The notes under the pieces: model-generated
Told to the model about the DNA's origin: nothing
The model's database searches: none
What the model saw: the letters and a program-made list of their open reading frames with translations, nothing else
Shown here: one piece after another, positions 33,479 through 42,660 of the stretch
Position numbering within the stretch: the stretch's first letter is position 1
Layout of the letters: each line of letters opens with the position of its first letter
DNA from: VAZQ01 sp035300505
GTDB taxonomy: Bacteria; Pseudomonadota; Alphaproteobacteria; Rhizobiales; Xanthobacteraceae
Direction: 5' to 3'
Length of the DNA: 56,759 nucleotides
Assembly: GCA_035300505.1 (NCBI GenBank)
Contig: DATGVJ010000029.1
Location: 1-56,759, forward strand
Program-made: the position numbers and the translations under genes

Positions 33479-33841
33479 GCGTTGACCTCTTGCACATAAT
33501 TCCGACGGTGAGTCGCCAAACTTCATATGGTCGTTGAGAGATTGATTCTTCAAGCCCACCCGAGACTATTGGGTCTTGTTGTGGATAGTGTGGCGATGCC
33601 CCAAAGGGGGACTCCAAACGGGAGGGTTGTCCCGCGTTTACGCGGACTTTCTTTCGAAAGGCGGGACTCCAAGCAAAGAGCCGCCCGCGGCGAAGCCGCC
33701 GTAAAGTCGGAATTCCGAACACGGGCGTTTGGATTTCCGCTCTCACACGCAACGCCTGGGCCATTCAATTTCAAAGACGCGCGGCTATAATGCGACGTGG
33801 AAAAGCCCCCCAGGGAAGAAGGGTTGGAGGCCTCTTGACGA
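33479..33841. other. Spacer with dispersed repeat, no gene
   Basis: Divergent spacer between tex and the UPF0158 gene. It contains palindromes CCGCGTTTACGCGG and CTTTCTTTCGAAAGG and the sequence AAAGGCGGGACTCCAA (about 33657-33672), whose reverse complement recurs near 42868. No coding region is supported. Confidence 0.6.
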
Positions 33842-34267
33842 ATGCCAGCCAAAATAACTGAAATGCTCGACGCTTTTGAATTCGTCGGTGTGAATAGCGG
33901 CGAACATGAGGCCTATGTTTGCACGCAGACCGGCAAGATTTACTGGCACGTCGAGTCATTAGGACTCGACGATCCCGATAATGAACTCCCTGATGACATC
34001 GAAGACGGCACGAAATATGTCGCTATACCCGACAAACGTACGTTGGGACTGGGCAAGTCTCTGGCGCTGGATTTCGCGCGGGAATTTCTGCCAATCGACT
34101 TCGATCAGGTTGAATTCATATTCAGCAAACGAGGCGCATATCAGAAATTCAAGGACCTGCTGGAGCGCAGGAAGGCCCTTGAACGTTGGTACGATTTCGA
34201 AGTCAAGGCAACGGAACAGGCCGTGCGCAAGTGGTGCGAGGAAAATTTGATAGAACTCGTCGAGTGA
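33842..34267 (+). CDS. UPF0158-family protein
   Basis: 141-residue acidic cytoplasmic protein of the UPF0158 family, function unknown. Diagnostic segments: EAYVCTQTGKIYWHVE, DDIEDGTKYVAIPDKRTLGL, GAYQKFKDLLERRKALERWY, and a C-terminal helix ending WCEENLIELVE. Length is normal. There is no clear ribosome site before ATG 33842. Single gene, convergent with the L,D-transpeptidase; the inverted repeat at 34330-34593 separates the two 3' ends. Confidence 0.9.
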   Translation: MPAKITEMLDAFEFVGVNSGEHEAYVCTQTGKIYWHVESLGLDDPDNELPDDIEDGTKYVAIPDKRTLGLGKSLALDFAREFLPIDFDQVEFIFSKRGAYQKFKDLLERRKALERWYDFEVKATEQAVRKWCEENLIELVE

Positions 34268-34329
34268 TGGCGGGATGCGCCGCCTGTGCTGATGTGATTC
34301 GATGGCCTTGAAGCGAGTTCGGTGTGGCT

Positions 34330-34593
34330 CCCTCTCCCCTTTGGGGGCGGCAAAGCCGCCGAGAGGGTTGGGGTGAGGGGGGCCAAAGGGTACAATCCGG
34401 GCTGATTCCTGACATCCCCCCGCCAACCTGCCCCCGAGCGCAAACCTGATTTGTCCGATTCTGCCGAGCAAATCGGCGTACGAAGTTGGATACATCCGAC
34501 TTGTATTGGGGTACGTGATTCGATCCCAACTAACCCAGGCCCCCCTTCACCCCAACCCTCTCGGCGGCTTTGCCGCCCCCGGAGGGGAGAGGG
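34330..34593. repeat. Long inverted repeat of REP-like units
   Basis: Left arm about 34330-34380 (CCCTCTCCCC, then GGCGGCAAAGCCGCC, then GGTTGGGGTGAGGGG) and right arm about 34541-34593 are near-perfect reverse complements, with only two or three differences over about 51 bp, separated by about 160 bp. Each arm also has an internal GGCGGC/GCCGCC hairpin. The family is related to 1426-1556. It lies between two convergent genes and may serve as a bidirectional terminator, or be a non-autonomous mobile unit. The enclosed 34381-34540 segment has no gene. Confidence 0.8.
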
Positions 34594-34631
34594 AGCCGAC
34601 CGAGCATGCCGACAGTTCAGCGGCTCACACG

Positions 34632-35600
34632 TTAGTTTAGGACCACGACGGCAGTTCCGGTCTGCACGCGCTTTCCAAGATCAACGACATCGTCATTGAC
34701 GAGGCGGAAACATCCGATGACCGGTGCTTGGCCGATGGTTTTCGGCGAGTTCGTGCCGTGAATCGCAGGCGTGTTGTCTTCCAAATACATCGCAGCGGCT
34801 CCCAGCGGATTTCCAGGGCCGCCTGCAAAGCGAGTCGGAAAAGAATAGCGCTTCTGCACGGCAGGAGTCGGTTGCCATTCAGGCCATTGCGCCGTTCTTT
34901 GAATGCGATAGAGCCCGGCACTGACGTCGCATTCCCCGCCAACTCCAATGCCATATCGTACGGCCCGGGATTGCGGCTGAATGAGATAAAGAAACCTTTG
35001 CGAACGGTCGACGAGCAGCATTCCTTCGGAATAGACGCTGCGATAATAGACCGCTTGCCGCCGCATATGATACGGAAGCATGGTGTCGGTAGAGCCACCG
35101 TCGACGCCAGGGTCGAGTTCGTCGCCACCGAGAGCCGGCCGGGAGGCCGTTCGAGTGGCGGGGGGCGTGCGGGTCTGGGCGGGCTGGTTGGCCGCGGTCT
35201 CCGACCCGCCGCGCAACGAGTAAACCCCAATCCCGATGCCCAATAGGGCCGACAATCCGACTGCGCCTAAAATCGCAACACGACCGATCGTAAATTTCGG
35301 AGGATTGTTACGATACGGGTGCGTTGCATCCGGGTCCGGATATTCCAGCCGGTACCGTGGAATCTCGTCCCTCGGTTCAATTGCAGATCGACTTGCCCAT
35401 CCAGCCTCGATGCGATCCGTTGCGGCATCGAAGCGGCCTAGTTCGGCTTCTGCTGCAGCCTCGCTCCAGAATTGCGGTTCATGGTTGATCTGGTCGACAA
35501 GCATCTGCCGCGCGCGGCCAAACAACGCGCTACGCGTCTGCGCCGTGTTCGGACCAAGCGTCCCGACCGCCCGCGAGAGGATGGAATAATAATCCGTCAA
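34632..35600 (-). CDS. L,D-transpeptidase (YkuD domain) with membrane anchor
   Basis: 322-residue protein with one membrane helix at about residues 102-122 (VAILGAVGLSALLGIGIGVY). The first 100 residues are cytoplasmic (TDYYSILSRAVG and a RARQML helix). The periplasmic part has a flexible Pro/Thr linker and a C-terminal YkuD domain. Its catalytic site is IHGTNSPKTIG then VIGCFRLVNDDVVDL (His and Cys of the HGT...S.GC.R motif). It should cross-link peptidoglycan or attach lipoproteins through meso-DAP. The start is TTG 35600 with AAGGAG 7 nt upstream, matching the family start TDYYS; the longer GTG frame lacks a site. Confidence 0.9.
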   Translation of the reverse strand: MTDYYSILSRAVGTLGPNTAQTRSALFGRARQMLVDQINHEPQFWSEAAAEAELGRFDAATDRIEAGWASRSAIEPRDEIPRYRLEYPDPDATHPYRNNPPKFTIGRVAILGAVGLSALLGIGIGVYSLRGGSETAANQPAQTRTPPATRTASRPALGGDELDPGVDGGSTDTMLPYHMRRQAVYYRSVYSEGMLLVDRSQRFLYLIQPQSRAVRYGIGVGGECDVSAGLYRIQRTAQWPEWQPTPAVQKRYSFPTRFAGGPGNPLGAAAMYLEDNTPAIHGTNSPKTIGQAPVIGCFRLVNDDVVDLGKRVQTGTAVVVLN

Positions 35601-35701
35601 CGGGATGCTCCTTTCAAGCACCACACATCAAACACCACACATCAAACACCGCAAATGGCTACCCGGCACGAATTGCGTCGACACCAACATGGCCAGTGTG
35701 T

Positions 35702-36745
35702 CTACCGGATCGGCGGTGCATACTGGATGCCGCCGTTCGACCACAGGCTGTTGAGGCCGCGCGGGATTGCCAGCCGGGAACTGTTACCGATGTTTCGCTC
35801 AAAAACTTCGCTGTAATTTCCAACATGGCGCACGATACGTACAGCCCAATCCTTGGTCAAACCGATTTGTTCGCCGTGATTGTCTTCCGTGCCGACAAGC
35901 CGCTTGACATCCGGCTTCGTGGATTTGAGCGCCTCGTCCACATTATGTGAATTCACGCCCAACTCTTCAGCATTGAGCATGGCGTAATGCGTCCACTTGA
36001 CGATGCCGAGCCATTGGTCATCGCCAAAACGCACGACCGGTCCGAGCGGCTCCTTGGAGATGACGTCCGGCAGAACGACGTGGTCGTCGGGCGACTTGAG
36101 CGAGAGCCGTTGCGCGGAAAGCTGCGACGTGTCGCTCGTGACGACGGTGCAGCGCCCGCCATCATAGGCCTTGAGCATGTCATCCGCGCTTGCAAGCGCG
36201 ACCAGCGTATATCTGATGTTGTTGGCTTTGAAATAATCGACGAAATTGAGCACGCTGGTTGTATTCTCCTGGGCGCAGACCGTCGAATTCGCCAATTCTA
36301 GGGCCGTGCTCACATTCATGTTTCGCCGGACGAGGAACCCCTGTCCGTCATAATAGGTGACAGCTGCGAAGTTCACTTTGAGCGTTGCCTCGCGCGCAAT
36401 TGTCCAGGTTGTATTGCGGGACAAAACATCGACCCTGTCGGACACCAGGGCCGGAAATCGGTCGGTCGTTTCAAGGGGAACAAATGTCACTTTCTTGGGA
36501 TCATTGAAGATCGCAGCCGCCAATGCACGGCACAGGTCGACGTCGAAGCCGCTCCAGCTTCCTTGTGCGTCGTGTGTGGCAAACCCGATAAGGCCCGTAT
36601 TCACGCCACAATTGACGCTGCCACGTGCCTTCACCTTGTTCAATGTCTGGGCGGAGGCTGGCGTTGCGATCAACAGGCTCGAAACCAGCGAAACCAGTGC
36701 GGTAACAAGTGTAAAGGCGCGGGGGGAAACCGTAGATGCAGCCAT
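35702..36745 (-). CDS. General L-amino-acid ABC binding protein (AapJ-like), solitary
   Basis: 347-residue periplasmic family-3 binding protein. The signal peptide ends near ASAQ (residue 33). The mature part has RGSVNCGVNTGLIGFATHDAQG, WSGFDVDLCRALAAAIF, VDVLSRNTTWTIARE (the AapJ/BztA signature), TVCAQENTTSVLNFVDYF and WTHYAMLNAEELGV. Length fits AapJ, which feeds broad-specificity L-amino-acid importers. No permease or ATPase genes (aapQMP) adjoin, so it must work with a transporter encoded elsewhere. Single gene, divergent from the SulP gene. Confidence 0.92.
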   Translation of the reverse strand: MAASTVSPRAFTLVTALVSLVSSLLIATPASAQTLNKVKARGSVNCGVNTGLIGFATHDAQGSWSGFDVDLCRALAAAIFNDPKKVTFVPLETTDRFPALVSDRVDVLSRNTTWTIAREATLKVNFAAVTYYDGQGFLVRRNMNVSTALELANSTVCAQENTTSVLNFVDYFKANNIRYTLVALASADDMLKAYDGGRCTVVTSDTSQLSAQRLSLKSPDDHVVLPDVISKEPLGPVVRFGDDQWLGIVKWTHYAMLNAEELGVNSHNVDEALKSTKPDVKRLVGTEDNHGEQIGLTKDWAVRIVRHVGNYSEVFERNIGNSSRLAIPRGLNSLWSNGGIQYAPPIR

Positions 36746-36945
36746 GATTTGATCTCGCTATTCGAACAGTGGAACGGACGTGCGACACCGGCATGCGACA
36801 AAGCCGAATTTGAGGCAACATGTATGCTTCATAAATCAGGCTGTTGCCACGACTTTGGTGCCGGGCCGGACGAACTAGTATAGATCAATACCCATTCTTC
36901 GGGTATTCGATCAACTTGGTTTATGTTGCGGACCGAGGTCGGGGC

Positions 36946-39105
36946 GTGATTCATGCTTTGCGCAATGTGGGGGGTGGTCTTGCGGCGTCTCTGCTGTCTC
37001 TTGCCTATTGTTTTTCCTATGGGGCCATTATCTTTTCCGGCCCCTTGGAGCCCTTCCTTTCCCAGGGTGTAGCGTCGGCCCTCATCACGGCGGCGGTGAC
37101 CGCGATCGTCGTCGCGCTCGCCAGCGGCTTCAAATTTGCGGTCGCGGGCCCCGACAGTAATACAACGGCCCTGCTTGCCGCCATGATGGTCATCCTGCAC
37201 CCCACGATGGTCGCCATGCCGCCGGAACTGGCCCTCGTGCTTGGCCTTGCGGCGCTCGCGTCGGCGGCGCTGTTGACCGGCGTCGCATTGTTCCTGCTGG
37301 GCTGGCAGCGACTGGGGAGGCTTATTCGCTTCATTCCGTTCCCCGTGGTTGCCGGGTTCCTGGCTTCGACTGGATGGCTGCTGCTCACCGGCGCCGTCAG
37401 CATGACGATTGGCGCCCCATTATCGTTGAAGATGCTGCCATCGCTGATGACGTGGCAGGCATTTGTCATGCCGGGCTTGACGATCCTGTGGGCGGCTGCG
37501 CTCTGGTTCATGAGTGCGCGGTGGAAACATCCGCTTTTTCTGCCTCTGGCATTGATCGCGGCCACATTGGCGACGCACGCATTCCTTGCCGTGTTTCCTG
37601 GGCCGGAGGAGCCCGGAACACCATCGGCGCTGATGTTTTCGCTCCGAGACGGGGTGCGTCCGGTCTTTCCGCTGCTGACGGGGGACTTCCTCAGCGTGGA
37701 ATGGACCGCGCTCACGCCGGTGGTTGGCGACATGGTCGCCGTCACGGTCATGGCGATCCTCTCGATCCTCTTGAACTCGACCAGCATCGAATTGGCAACC
37801 GGGGTCGACATCGATCTCGATCGCGAATTGCGCGTACAGGGCCTTGCCAATATCGCGTCAGCCGTGGCGGGCGGCTTTGTCGGCCATACATCCGTGAGCC
37901 GCACCCTTGTGAACGTCGCGGCAGGCGGGACCACCCGCCTGGCCGGGGTCGTGGTCGGGTTGGTGGCGCTGTCGGTGCTCGTTTCCGGTGGCCAGGTGAC
38001 CTCCTACGTCCCGCGCTTCGTTCTGGGCGGCCTGCTGCTGCAACTTGGCGCGCGGCTGATCTGGGATTGGGGCGTGTTGAGCTACCGCAACCTTCCGCCG
38101 CTTGATTGGCTCGTGGTGGTCTCCATCGTGTTGATTACATCGACCGCCGGCTTCCTGCAGGCATTGCTGTTCGGGCTGCTGGCGGGTTGCGTGATATTCG
38201 CGATCGACGTGAGTCGTATCCGCGTGATTCGCCATCAGTTCGGGCTTGACGAGCGCTCGTCCTCGCTGGTCCGCTCGAGTAAGGAAGGCGCGATCCTGCT
38301 CGAGCATGGCGAGCAGGTCCAGGTGCTTGAGTTGAACGGGTATCTGTTTTTCGGTTCGGCCTATTCGGTGCTCGAAAAGGTGACCTCCCTTGTGACGCAA
38401 CGACATCTCCAGGCGATCATTTTTGACTTCTCCAGTGTGAGCGGTATCGATTCCTCGGTTGGGGCATCGTTCACGAAAATCCGCGAACTCTTGCGCAAGA
38501 GCAATGTACGCCAGGTCATGGTTTCCCTGTCTGCGGTTGCCACGAAAATCCTGCGCTCGAGCGCTGTCCTCGACCAGAGCATCAAGGCCTACGACAACCT
38601 CGACACGGCGCTCGAAGAGGCGGAAGCTGGAATTCTCGCAGCCTATGAAAAAACAGACATCCAGCGCCGCCCCATGATCGACTGGCTGCAGGAAGTAGTC
38701 GGCGCTCGCGAGCACGCACAATCGCTGCTCGACCGCATGGTGCCGGCGCCGCGCGACGCCAACCAATATCTGTGCCGGCAAGGTGACCCGACCGACACCT
38801 TGATGTTCATCGAGCGCGGGCCCGTGAGCGTAACGCTTGAACGGCGAGATCAACCGCCGTTGCGGGTGAGGGTCTTTGGCGCGCATACGCTCGTGGGCGA
38901 GGTCGGATTCTTCCTCAAGGCGCCGCGGTCGGCCAACTTGCTTGCCGATCCGGGCGCGATCGTGTGGTCGCTGAGCCAGGAGGCATTTGAAGATTTCCGG
39001 CAATCACATCCGGCGGAGGCCCTGTCGCTGACGACCTACATTATCCGCCTGCAGTCCGAACGCCTGACATTCGCCAATCGGCAGATTGCGTCGTTGCAGC
39101 GCTGA
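36946..39105 (+). CDS. SulP-family anion transporter with STAS and cyclic-nucleotide-binding domains
   Basis: 719-residue inner-membrane protein. Residues 1 to about 395 form the SulP membrane domain (SYGAIIFSGPL, then RFIPFPVVAGFLASTGWLLL, then FVGHTSVSRTLVNVAAGG). Residues about 450-570 are a STAS domain (ELNGYLFFGSAYSVLEKV, then FDFSSVSGIDSSVGASF). Residues about 600-700 are a cNMP/Crp-type domain (RQGDPTDTLMFIERG, then GEVGFFLKAPRSANLLA). It probably imports sulfate, bicarbonate or another anion, gated by nucleotide or ligand state. There is no in-frame ATG near the start; GTG 36946 follows GAGGTCGGGG. Single gene, transcribed away from the amino-acid binding protein. Confidence 0.9.
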   Translation: MIHALRNVGGGLAASLLSLAYCFSYGAIIFSGPLEPFLSQGVASALITAAVTAIVVALASGFKFAVAGPDSNTTALLAAMMVILHPTMVAMPPELALVLGLAALASAALLTGVALFLLGWQRLGRLIRFIPFPVVAGFLASTGWLLLTGAVSMTIGAPLSLKMLPSLMTWQAFVMPGLTILWAAALWFMSARWKHPLFLPLALIAATLATHAFLAVFPGPEEPGTPSALMFSLRDGVRPVFPLLTGDFLSVEWTALTPVVGDMVAVTVMAILSILLNSTSIELATGVDIDLDRELRVQGLANIASAVAGGFVGHTSVSRTLVNVAAGGTTRLAGVVVGLVALSVLVSGGQVTSYVPRFVLGGLLLQLGARLIWDWGVLSYRNLPPLDWLVVVSIVLITSTAGFLQALLFGLLAGCVIFAIDVSRIRVIRHQFGLDERSSSLVRSSKEGAILLEHGEQVQVLELNGYLFFGSAYSVLEKVTSLVTQRHLQAIIFDFSSVSGIDSSVGASFTKIRELLRKSNVRQVMVSLSAVATKILRSSAVLDQSIKAYDNLDTALEEAEAGILAAYEKTDIQRRPMIDWLQEVVGAREHAQSLLDRMVPAPRDANQYLCRQGDPTDTLMFIERGPVSVTLERRDQPPLRVRVFGAHTLVGEVGFFLKAPRSANLLADPGAIVWSLSQEAFEDFRQSHPAEALSLTTYIIRLQSERLTFANRQIASLQR

Positions 39106-39113
39106 AGGAATGC

Positions 39114-39812
39114 TCAGGCCGTTCGCTGATTGGCGTGCACCGATGAGGACGTATCCATCCGCATGGCGTGGTAGCCGAGGTAGATGAAGACGAGCCCGAC
39201 GAGTTCGGTGATATACAAAACCTCGACATAGCCGAAACGCGTATAGGTTCCGCCGATGCCGGGAAGGAGTGCCCCGACGGCGATGAGAATGTTGCCGAGG
39301 AAGCGGGTCTTCCCCTTCTCGTTCTGGAAATATTTGATGGCCGAATAGACGGCGCCGCCAAACAGAAAAATAAATGCATAGGTGTTGAGGAAGGGTGAAA
39401 AAGCCCGGACCCATTGCCATCCGAACACGCTGCCCGAGAGGCGGAAATCAAAGCCCGGCGGGATCTCGATCGGCGAGAGCAGGACACAGATGGAGACACC
39501 GACAATGACGGTCGAGCAGATCGCCATCGATACGTCTGCAAAGCGCCTGTTCATCAGCAGGTAGATGGTGCCCTGGGCCAGCGGATATCCGCCCAGCAGG
39601 GCGCCGACGATGTACCAGATCTTGGTATTTGCTTCGCTCCATCCGATGACAGCGTTGATGCTTTCCGTGAGCGTGCCCATGCCGAACGTGGCCACGCCGA
39701 GCAACCACCACAACAGATAGTTCGGTCGGCCCTTGGAAATATAATGCGGAATCAGCCGGCTCAGGAAGAAGATGGAAAAGATCGTCGTGAGAACGGGTAT
39801 GTAATTGACCAT
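39114..39812 (-). CDS. Seven-helix integral membrane protein, unknown
   Basis: 232-residue very hydrophobic protein with seven predicted membrane segments (starting IPVLTTIFSIFFLSRLIPHY and ending VLYITELVGLVFIYLGYHAM). Conserved-looking charged residues sit between helices (LTESINAVIGW, then FQNEKGKTRFLG). I do not recognise a named family. ATG 39812 is chosen because the hydrophobic topology begins there; the upstream part of the open frame is basic and unlike membrane protein. Convergent with the SulP gene, 8 bp apart. Confidence 0.7.
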   Translation of the reverse strand: MVNYIPVLTTIFSIFFLSRLIPHYISKGRPNYLLWWLLGVATFGMGTLTESINAVIGWSEANTKIWYIVGALLGGYPLAQGTIYLLMNRRFADVSMAICSTVIVGVSICVLLSPIEIPPGFDFRLSGSVFGWQWVRAFSPFLNTYAFIFLFGGAVYSAIKYFQNEKGKTRFLGNILIAVGALLPGIGGTYTRFGYVEVLYITELVGLVFIYLGYHAMRMDTSSSVHANQRTA

Positions 39813-39939
39813 TTTCTGCGCCTGATCTTCCCTAGAGCATTTCCAAAAAAGGAAATGCGACAACTATTCAATTCAGCGCACTTTTTTACACCTTGCCCGC
39901 CTCGGAGGCAATTGGGCTCCATTGTCGCTGTAGCGGAAG

Positions 39940-40863
39940 CTATCCGGCCCGCCCCATCCGGTAGGGTTTGAGGATTGCGTAGACCGCCGTGTGCCCGGGC
40001 GTCGGCACGTGGTACTGGCGGCCGAGCACGACCACTTTTCGCGTTATCCAGTCAAGTTCGAGCCGATTCCCGGCTTCGAGGTCGTTGGCCATCGAGGCCT
40101 TCGTCTCGGGCGCAAAGGCCGCCACCAGGCGATCGAGTTCCTCGGGGAACTCCGGGGGAAACTCGACCCCCGCGGCACTTCCAACCGCCATGGTCTCGTG
40201 TATCAGCTGGTAGAAGAACGCGCGCATATGCGGATCGGCGCGAATAACCCCGAGCGGCTGGCGCGACGATGCCGTGGCGCCCGCATTGGCGGAGAGCAGA
40301 ACGAACTTCTTCCAGATATCGAGGCGCATATTGTCCGCGAGCGTGATGTCGATTTTGGCACGCTTGAACTCATCGACGTAACGCTCGAGCAAGGGATCAG
40401 GCCGTCCTTCGAGGCGGCCACATCGTATCTTCGTGATTGCTCCGGTGTGGCGGATCATCCCGGGCTGCGCGATCTTGGCGACGACATGGGTTGTGCCTCC
40501 CACCACCGCGTTCGCGCCGAGGATCGGTGCGAGCCGCTCCACGCTGTCGACGCCGTTCTGCAGCGTGATCACCCGCGTATCGGGGCCGACGAGTGGGAGA
40601 GCCGCTTTGCCGGCGGTCTCCGTGTCCCACAGTTTGACCGCAAACAGCACGACGTCGACCGGGCCGACAAGGCCTGGGTCGTCGGTTGCATTGACGGGGT
40701 TGAGATGCACGCTACCGAGCTGGCTCTCAAGCCTGAGGCCGTCCCGGCGTATGGCCTCAAGATGGGCGCCACGGGCAATGAAAGCGACATCGTGCCCGGC
40801 ATTGGCCATGCGGGCACCGAAATAGCCCCCGACCGCCCCAGCTGCCATCACGGCCATGCGCAT
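39940..40863 (-). CDS. Ketopantoate-reductase-family protein (PanE/ApbA fold)
   Basis: 307-residue NADPH-binding reductase. The N-terminal Rossmann motif is AAGAVGGYFGARMANAGHDV; VVLFAVKLWDTE and TLQNGVDS follow. The catalytic Lys lies in DIWKKFVLLSANAGATA near residue 185, and the C-terminal domain contains ASMANDLEAGNRLELDW. It could be the pantothenate enzyme, but the operon with a Bug-type binding protein (18 bp upstream) suggests a catabolic 2-oxo-acid reductase paralogue. AGGAG lies 9 nt before ATG 40863. Confidence 0.88.
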   Translation of the reverse strand: MRMAVMAAGAVGGYFGARMANAGHDVAFIARGAHLEAIRRDGLRLESQLGSVHLNPVNATDDPGLVGPVDVVLFAVKLWDTETAGKAALPLVGPDTRVITLQNGVDSVERLAPILGANAVVGGTTHVVAKIAQPGMIRHTGAITKIRCGRLEGRPDPLLERYVDEFKRAKIDITLADNMRLDIWKKFVLLSANAGATASSRQPLGVIRADPHMRAFFYQLIHETMAVGSAAGVEFPPEFPEELDRLVAAFAPETKASMANDLEAGNRLELDWITRKVVVLGRQYHVPTPGHTAVYAILKPYRMGRAG

Positions 40864-40881
40864 GCGATTGATCTCCTGCTC

Positions 40882-41877
40882 TTATTTATCTCCAGCCGCC
40901 TTGATGATCGGCAGCCATTTCTCGAGTTCGGCCTTGTGATGGCGATCGAGCGCATCCGGCATCTGCTCTTCCGGTCGCGGGATTTCAAGGCCAAGGTCGA
41001 TAAGCCGTGCACGAACCGCCGGATCGGCGAGCGTCTCCCGCACCGCGGCGTTGAGCCTGGCGATAACGGGGGCTGGTGTGCCTTTCGGCGCCCAGATCGC
41101 ATTCCACAATGAAATGTGAAAGCCGGGCATTCCGGCCTCGTCGACCGTCGGAACTTCGGGCCCCGAGGTGAGGCGCTCGCGCGACGTCACCGCATAGGCC
41201 CTGATCTGCCCGGCGCGCACGAGCGACAGCGAATTCGCGGGCAGTTCGAACTTGATGTTGATCTGACCGGAAATGAGATCCTGCAGTGCTGGGCCGCCGC
41301 CGCGATAGGGCACGAACGCAAGGCGGCTCTTCGTTTCCATCCGGAAGAAGTCAGCCGCAATATGTGTCGCGCTGCCGACGCCACTTGTGCCCATCGATCC
41401 CTTGTCGGGGTTGGCCTTGAGCCAGTCGAGCAGTTCTCGAAGGGTCCTCGGTGCGAAGGCATTGTTCCCGACGAGCATCAAGGGCTGGGTGACGACCATG
41501 CCGACAGGCTCGAAATCCTTCACCACATCATAGGGCAGGGTCAGCGTTGCGGCATTCACCACATGGGTTGCCCAGCCGCCGAGAATGAGCGAATAGCCGT
41601 CGGGCGCCGCGCGCGCGACCCGGCCGGTGCCGACGCTGCCGCCCGCTCCGGTGATGTTTTCGACGATCACGGGTTGGCCGAGCGACATCCGCATGCGCTC
41701 CGCCAGGATGCGTGCCAGCGCATCGCCACCACCGCCCGCCGCATACGGCAGGCCGAGCGTGATGGGGCGCGACGGATAGGTCTGTGCGCCGGCAACGCGC
41801 GCGAGGGCTGCAAAGAAGCTGGCGCCCGCGGCAGCGCCCGCTGTCATCTGGAGAAATTTTCTGCGCGCCTGGATCAT
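40882..41877 (-). CDS. TctC/Bug-family periplasmic binding protein
   Basis: 331-residue extracytoplasmic receptor. A twin-arginine-like signal, MIQARRKFLQM, ends at AGAQ near residue 32; the mature motifs are YPSRPITLGLPYAAGGGGDA, QPVIVENITGAGGSVGTGRV, FVPYRGGGPALQDLISGQ and KGTPAPVIARL. ATG 41877 places the RR motif at the N-terminus; ATG 41901 and GTG/ATG further up are alternatives without better ribosome sites. It precedes the PanE-like gene by 18 bp, forming a likely operon. No TctAB genes are present. Ligand unknown, typically a carboxylate. Confidence 0.9.
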   Translation of the reverse strand: MIQARRKFLQMTAGAAAGASFFAALARVAGAQTYPSRPITLGLPYAAGGGGDALARILAERMRMSLGQPVIVENITGAGGSVGTGRVARAAPDGYSLILGGWATHVVNAATLTLPYDVVKDFEPVGMVVTQPLMLVGNNAFAPRTLRELLDWLKANPDKGSMGTSGVGSATHIAADFFRMETKSRLAFVPYRGGGPALQDLISGQINIKFELPANSLSLVRAGQIRAYAVTSRERLTSGPEVPTVDEAGMPGFHISLWNAIWAPKGTPAPVIARLNAAVRETLADPAVRARLIDLGLEIPRPEEQMPDALDRHHKAELEKWLPIIKAAGDK

Positions 41878-42028
41878 GGTGTTTTTCTTTGCGTCGCTCA
41901 TCCGGAATACGATTGGCATGGCGCCGTTGACTTGAGCCTATTCGACCTTTGAGACAATTCGCAACAGCCTTAAGATTTGCCCTCCTCCGGGTTACCCCGG
42001 ACTTGAAACCCTTCCATAGGAGAAAACA

Positions 42029-42562
42029 ATGACGAGGACACAGGTTGCTCTCGGTTTCATCTGCGGTTTGACCATGATGGCAGTGCCGTGCGCAAATGCC
42101 CAGCCCGCCACCAATTCCACCCCCAACCCGCACATGGAAGCCATTCACCATCCGGATTACGACCGGACCGTCAATATGCCTTTCGTACCCGCCATCAAGG
42201 TCAAGAGTGGGAAGATTTTGTGGCTCGCCGGCACGACGGCATTGCCGGTCTATCATGACCATCCGCACAAGCGGGACCAGATCCAGCAATATATGGTCAA
42301 TGATCTGGAGGCACAGACGCGGCGTGCGATGGACGGCATCAAGCAAACGCTCGATGCTTCCCGCGCTTCATTCAAGGACGTGGTTCACTACTTCGTCTTC
42401 CGAGCGCGCCCGCGTATGGGCGACATCGGGCGAGCGAGCGCGATCATCGGATCCTATTTCGCGCCCTTCAATCATAAGCCGACGTCTACCAACGTCGCTG
42501 TCCTTGAACTCGGCGAGCCGGAGCAGTTGATCGAAATCCAGATGTTCGCAGTGGTCGATTGA
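42029..42562 (+). CDS. Exported RidA/YjgF-family protein
   Basis: 177-residue protein with a cleavable signal peptide (ending CANAQ near residue 25), so it is periplasmic, unlike classical cytoplasmic RidA. The RidA fold is recognisable in SGKILWLAGTTALPVYHDHP, RAMDGIKQTLDASRASFKDV and a C-terminal LELGEPEQLIEIQMFAVV. The conserved substrate Arg and Glu of RidA lie toward these last strands; the Glu is visible, whereas the usual R-x-A motif near residue 128 reads RARPRMGD. Imine deaminase activity is therefore unproven. AGGAG precedes ATG 42029. A terminator-like hairpin follows directly. Confidence 0.85.
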   Translation: MTRTQVALGFICGLTMMAVPCANAQPATNSTPNPHMEAIHHPDYDRTVNMPFVPAIKVKSGKILWLAGTTALPVYHDHPHKRDQIQQYMVNDLEAQTRRAMDGIKQTLDASRASFKDVVHYFVFRARPRMGDIGRASAIIGSYFAPFNHKPTSTNVAVLELGEPEQLIEIQMFAVVD

Positions 42563-42567
42563 GGAAA

Positions 42568-42602
42568 AATAGGGGTCTGTCCCCTGGGGACGGACCCCTA
42601 TT
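42568..42602 (+). terminator. Terminator-like hairpin after the RidA-like gene
   Basis: Stem AATAGGGGTC/GACCCCTATT continued by GTCCCC/GGGGAC with one mismatch between the two halves, beginning 6 nt after the stop codon. No T run follows, but the A run before it makes it a possible terminator in the opposite direction. Confidence 0.5.
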
Positions 42603-42660
42603 ACCAGACAACCGCATTATGACCCGATGAGTTCGAGACTCGCGACCTGTGGCGGGGAAT

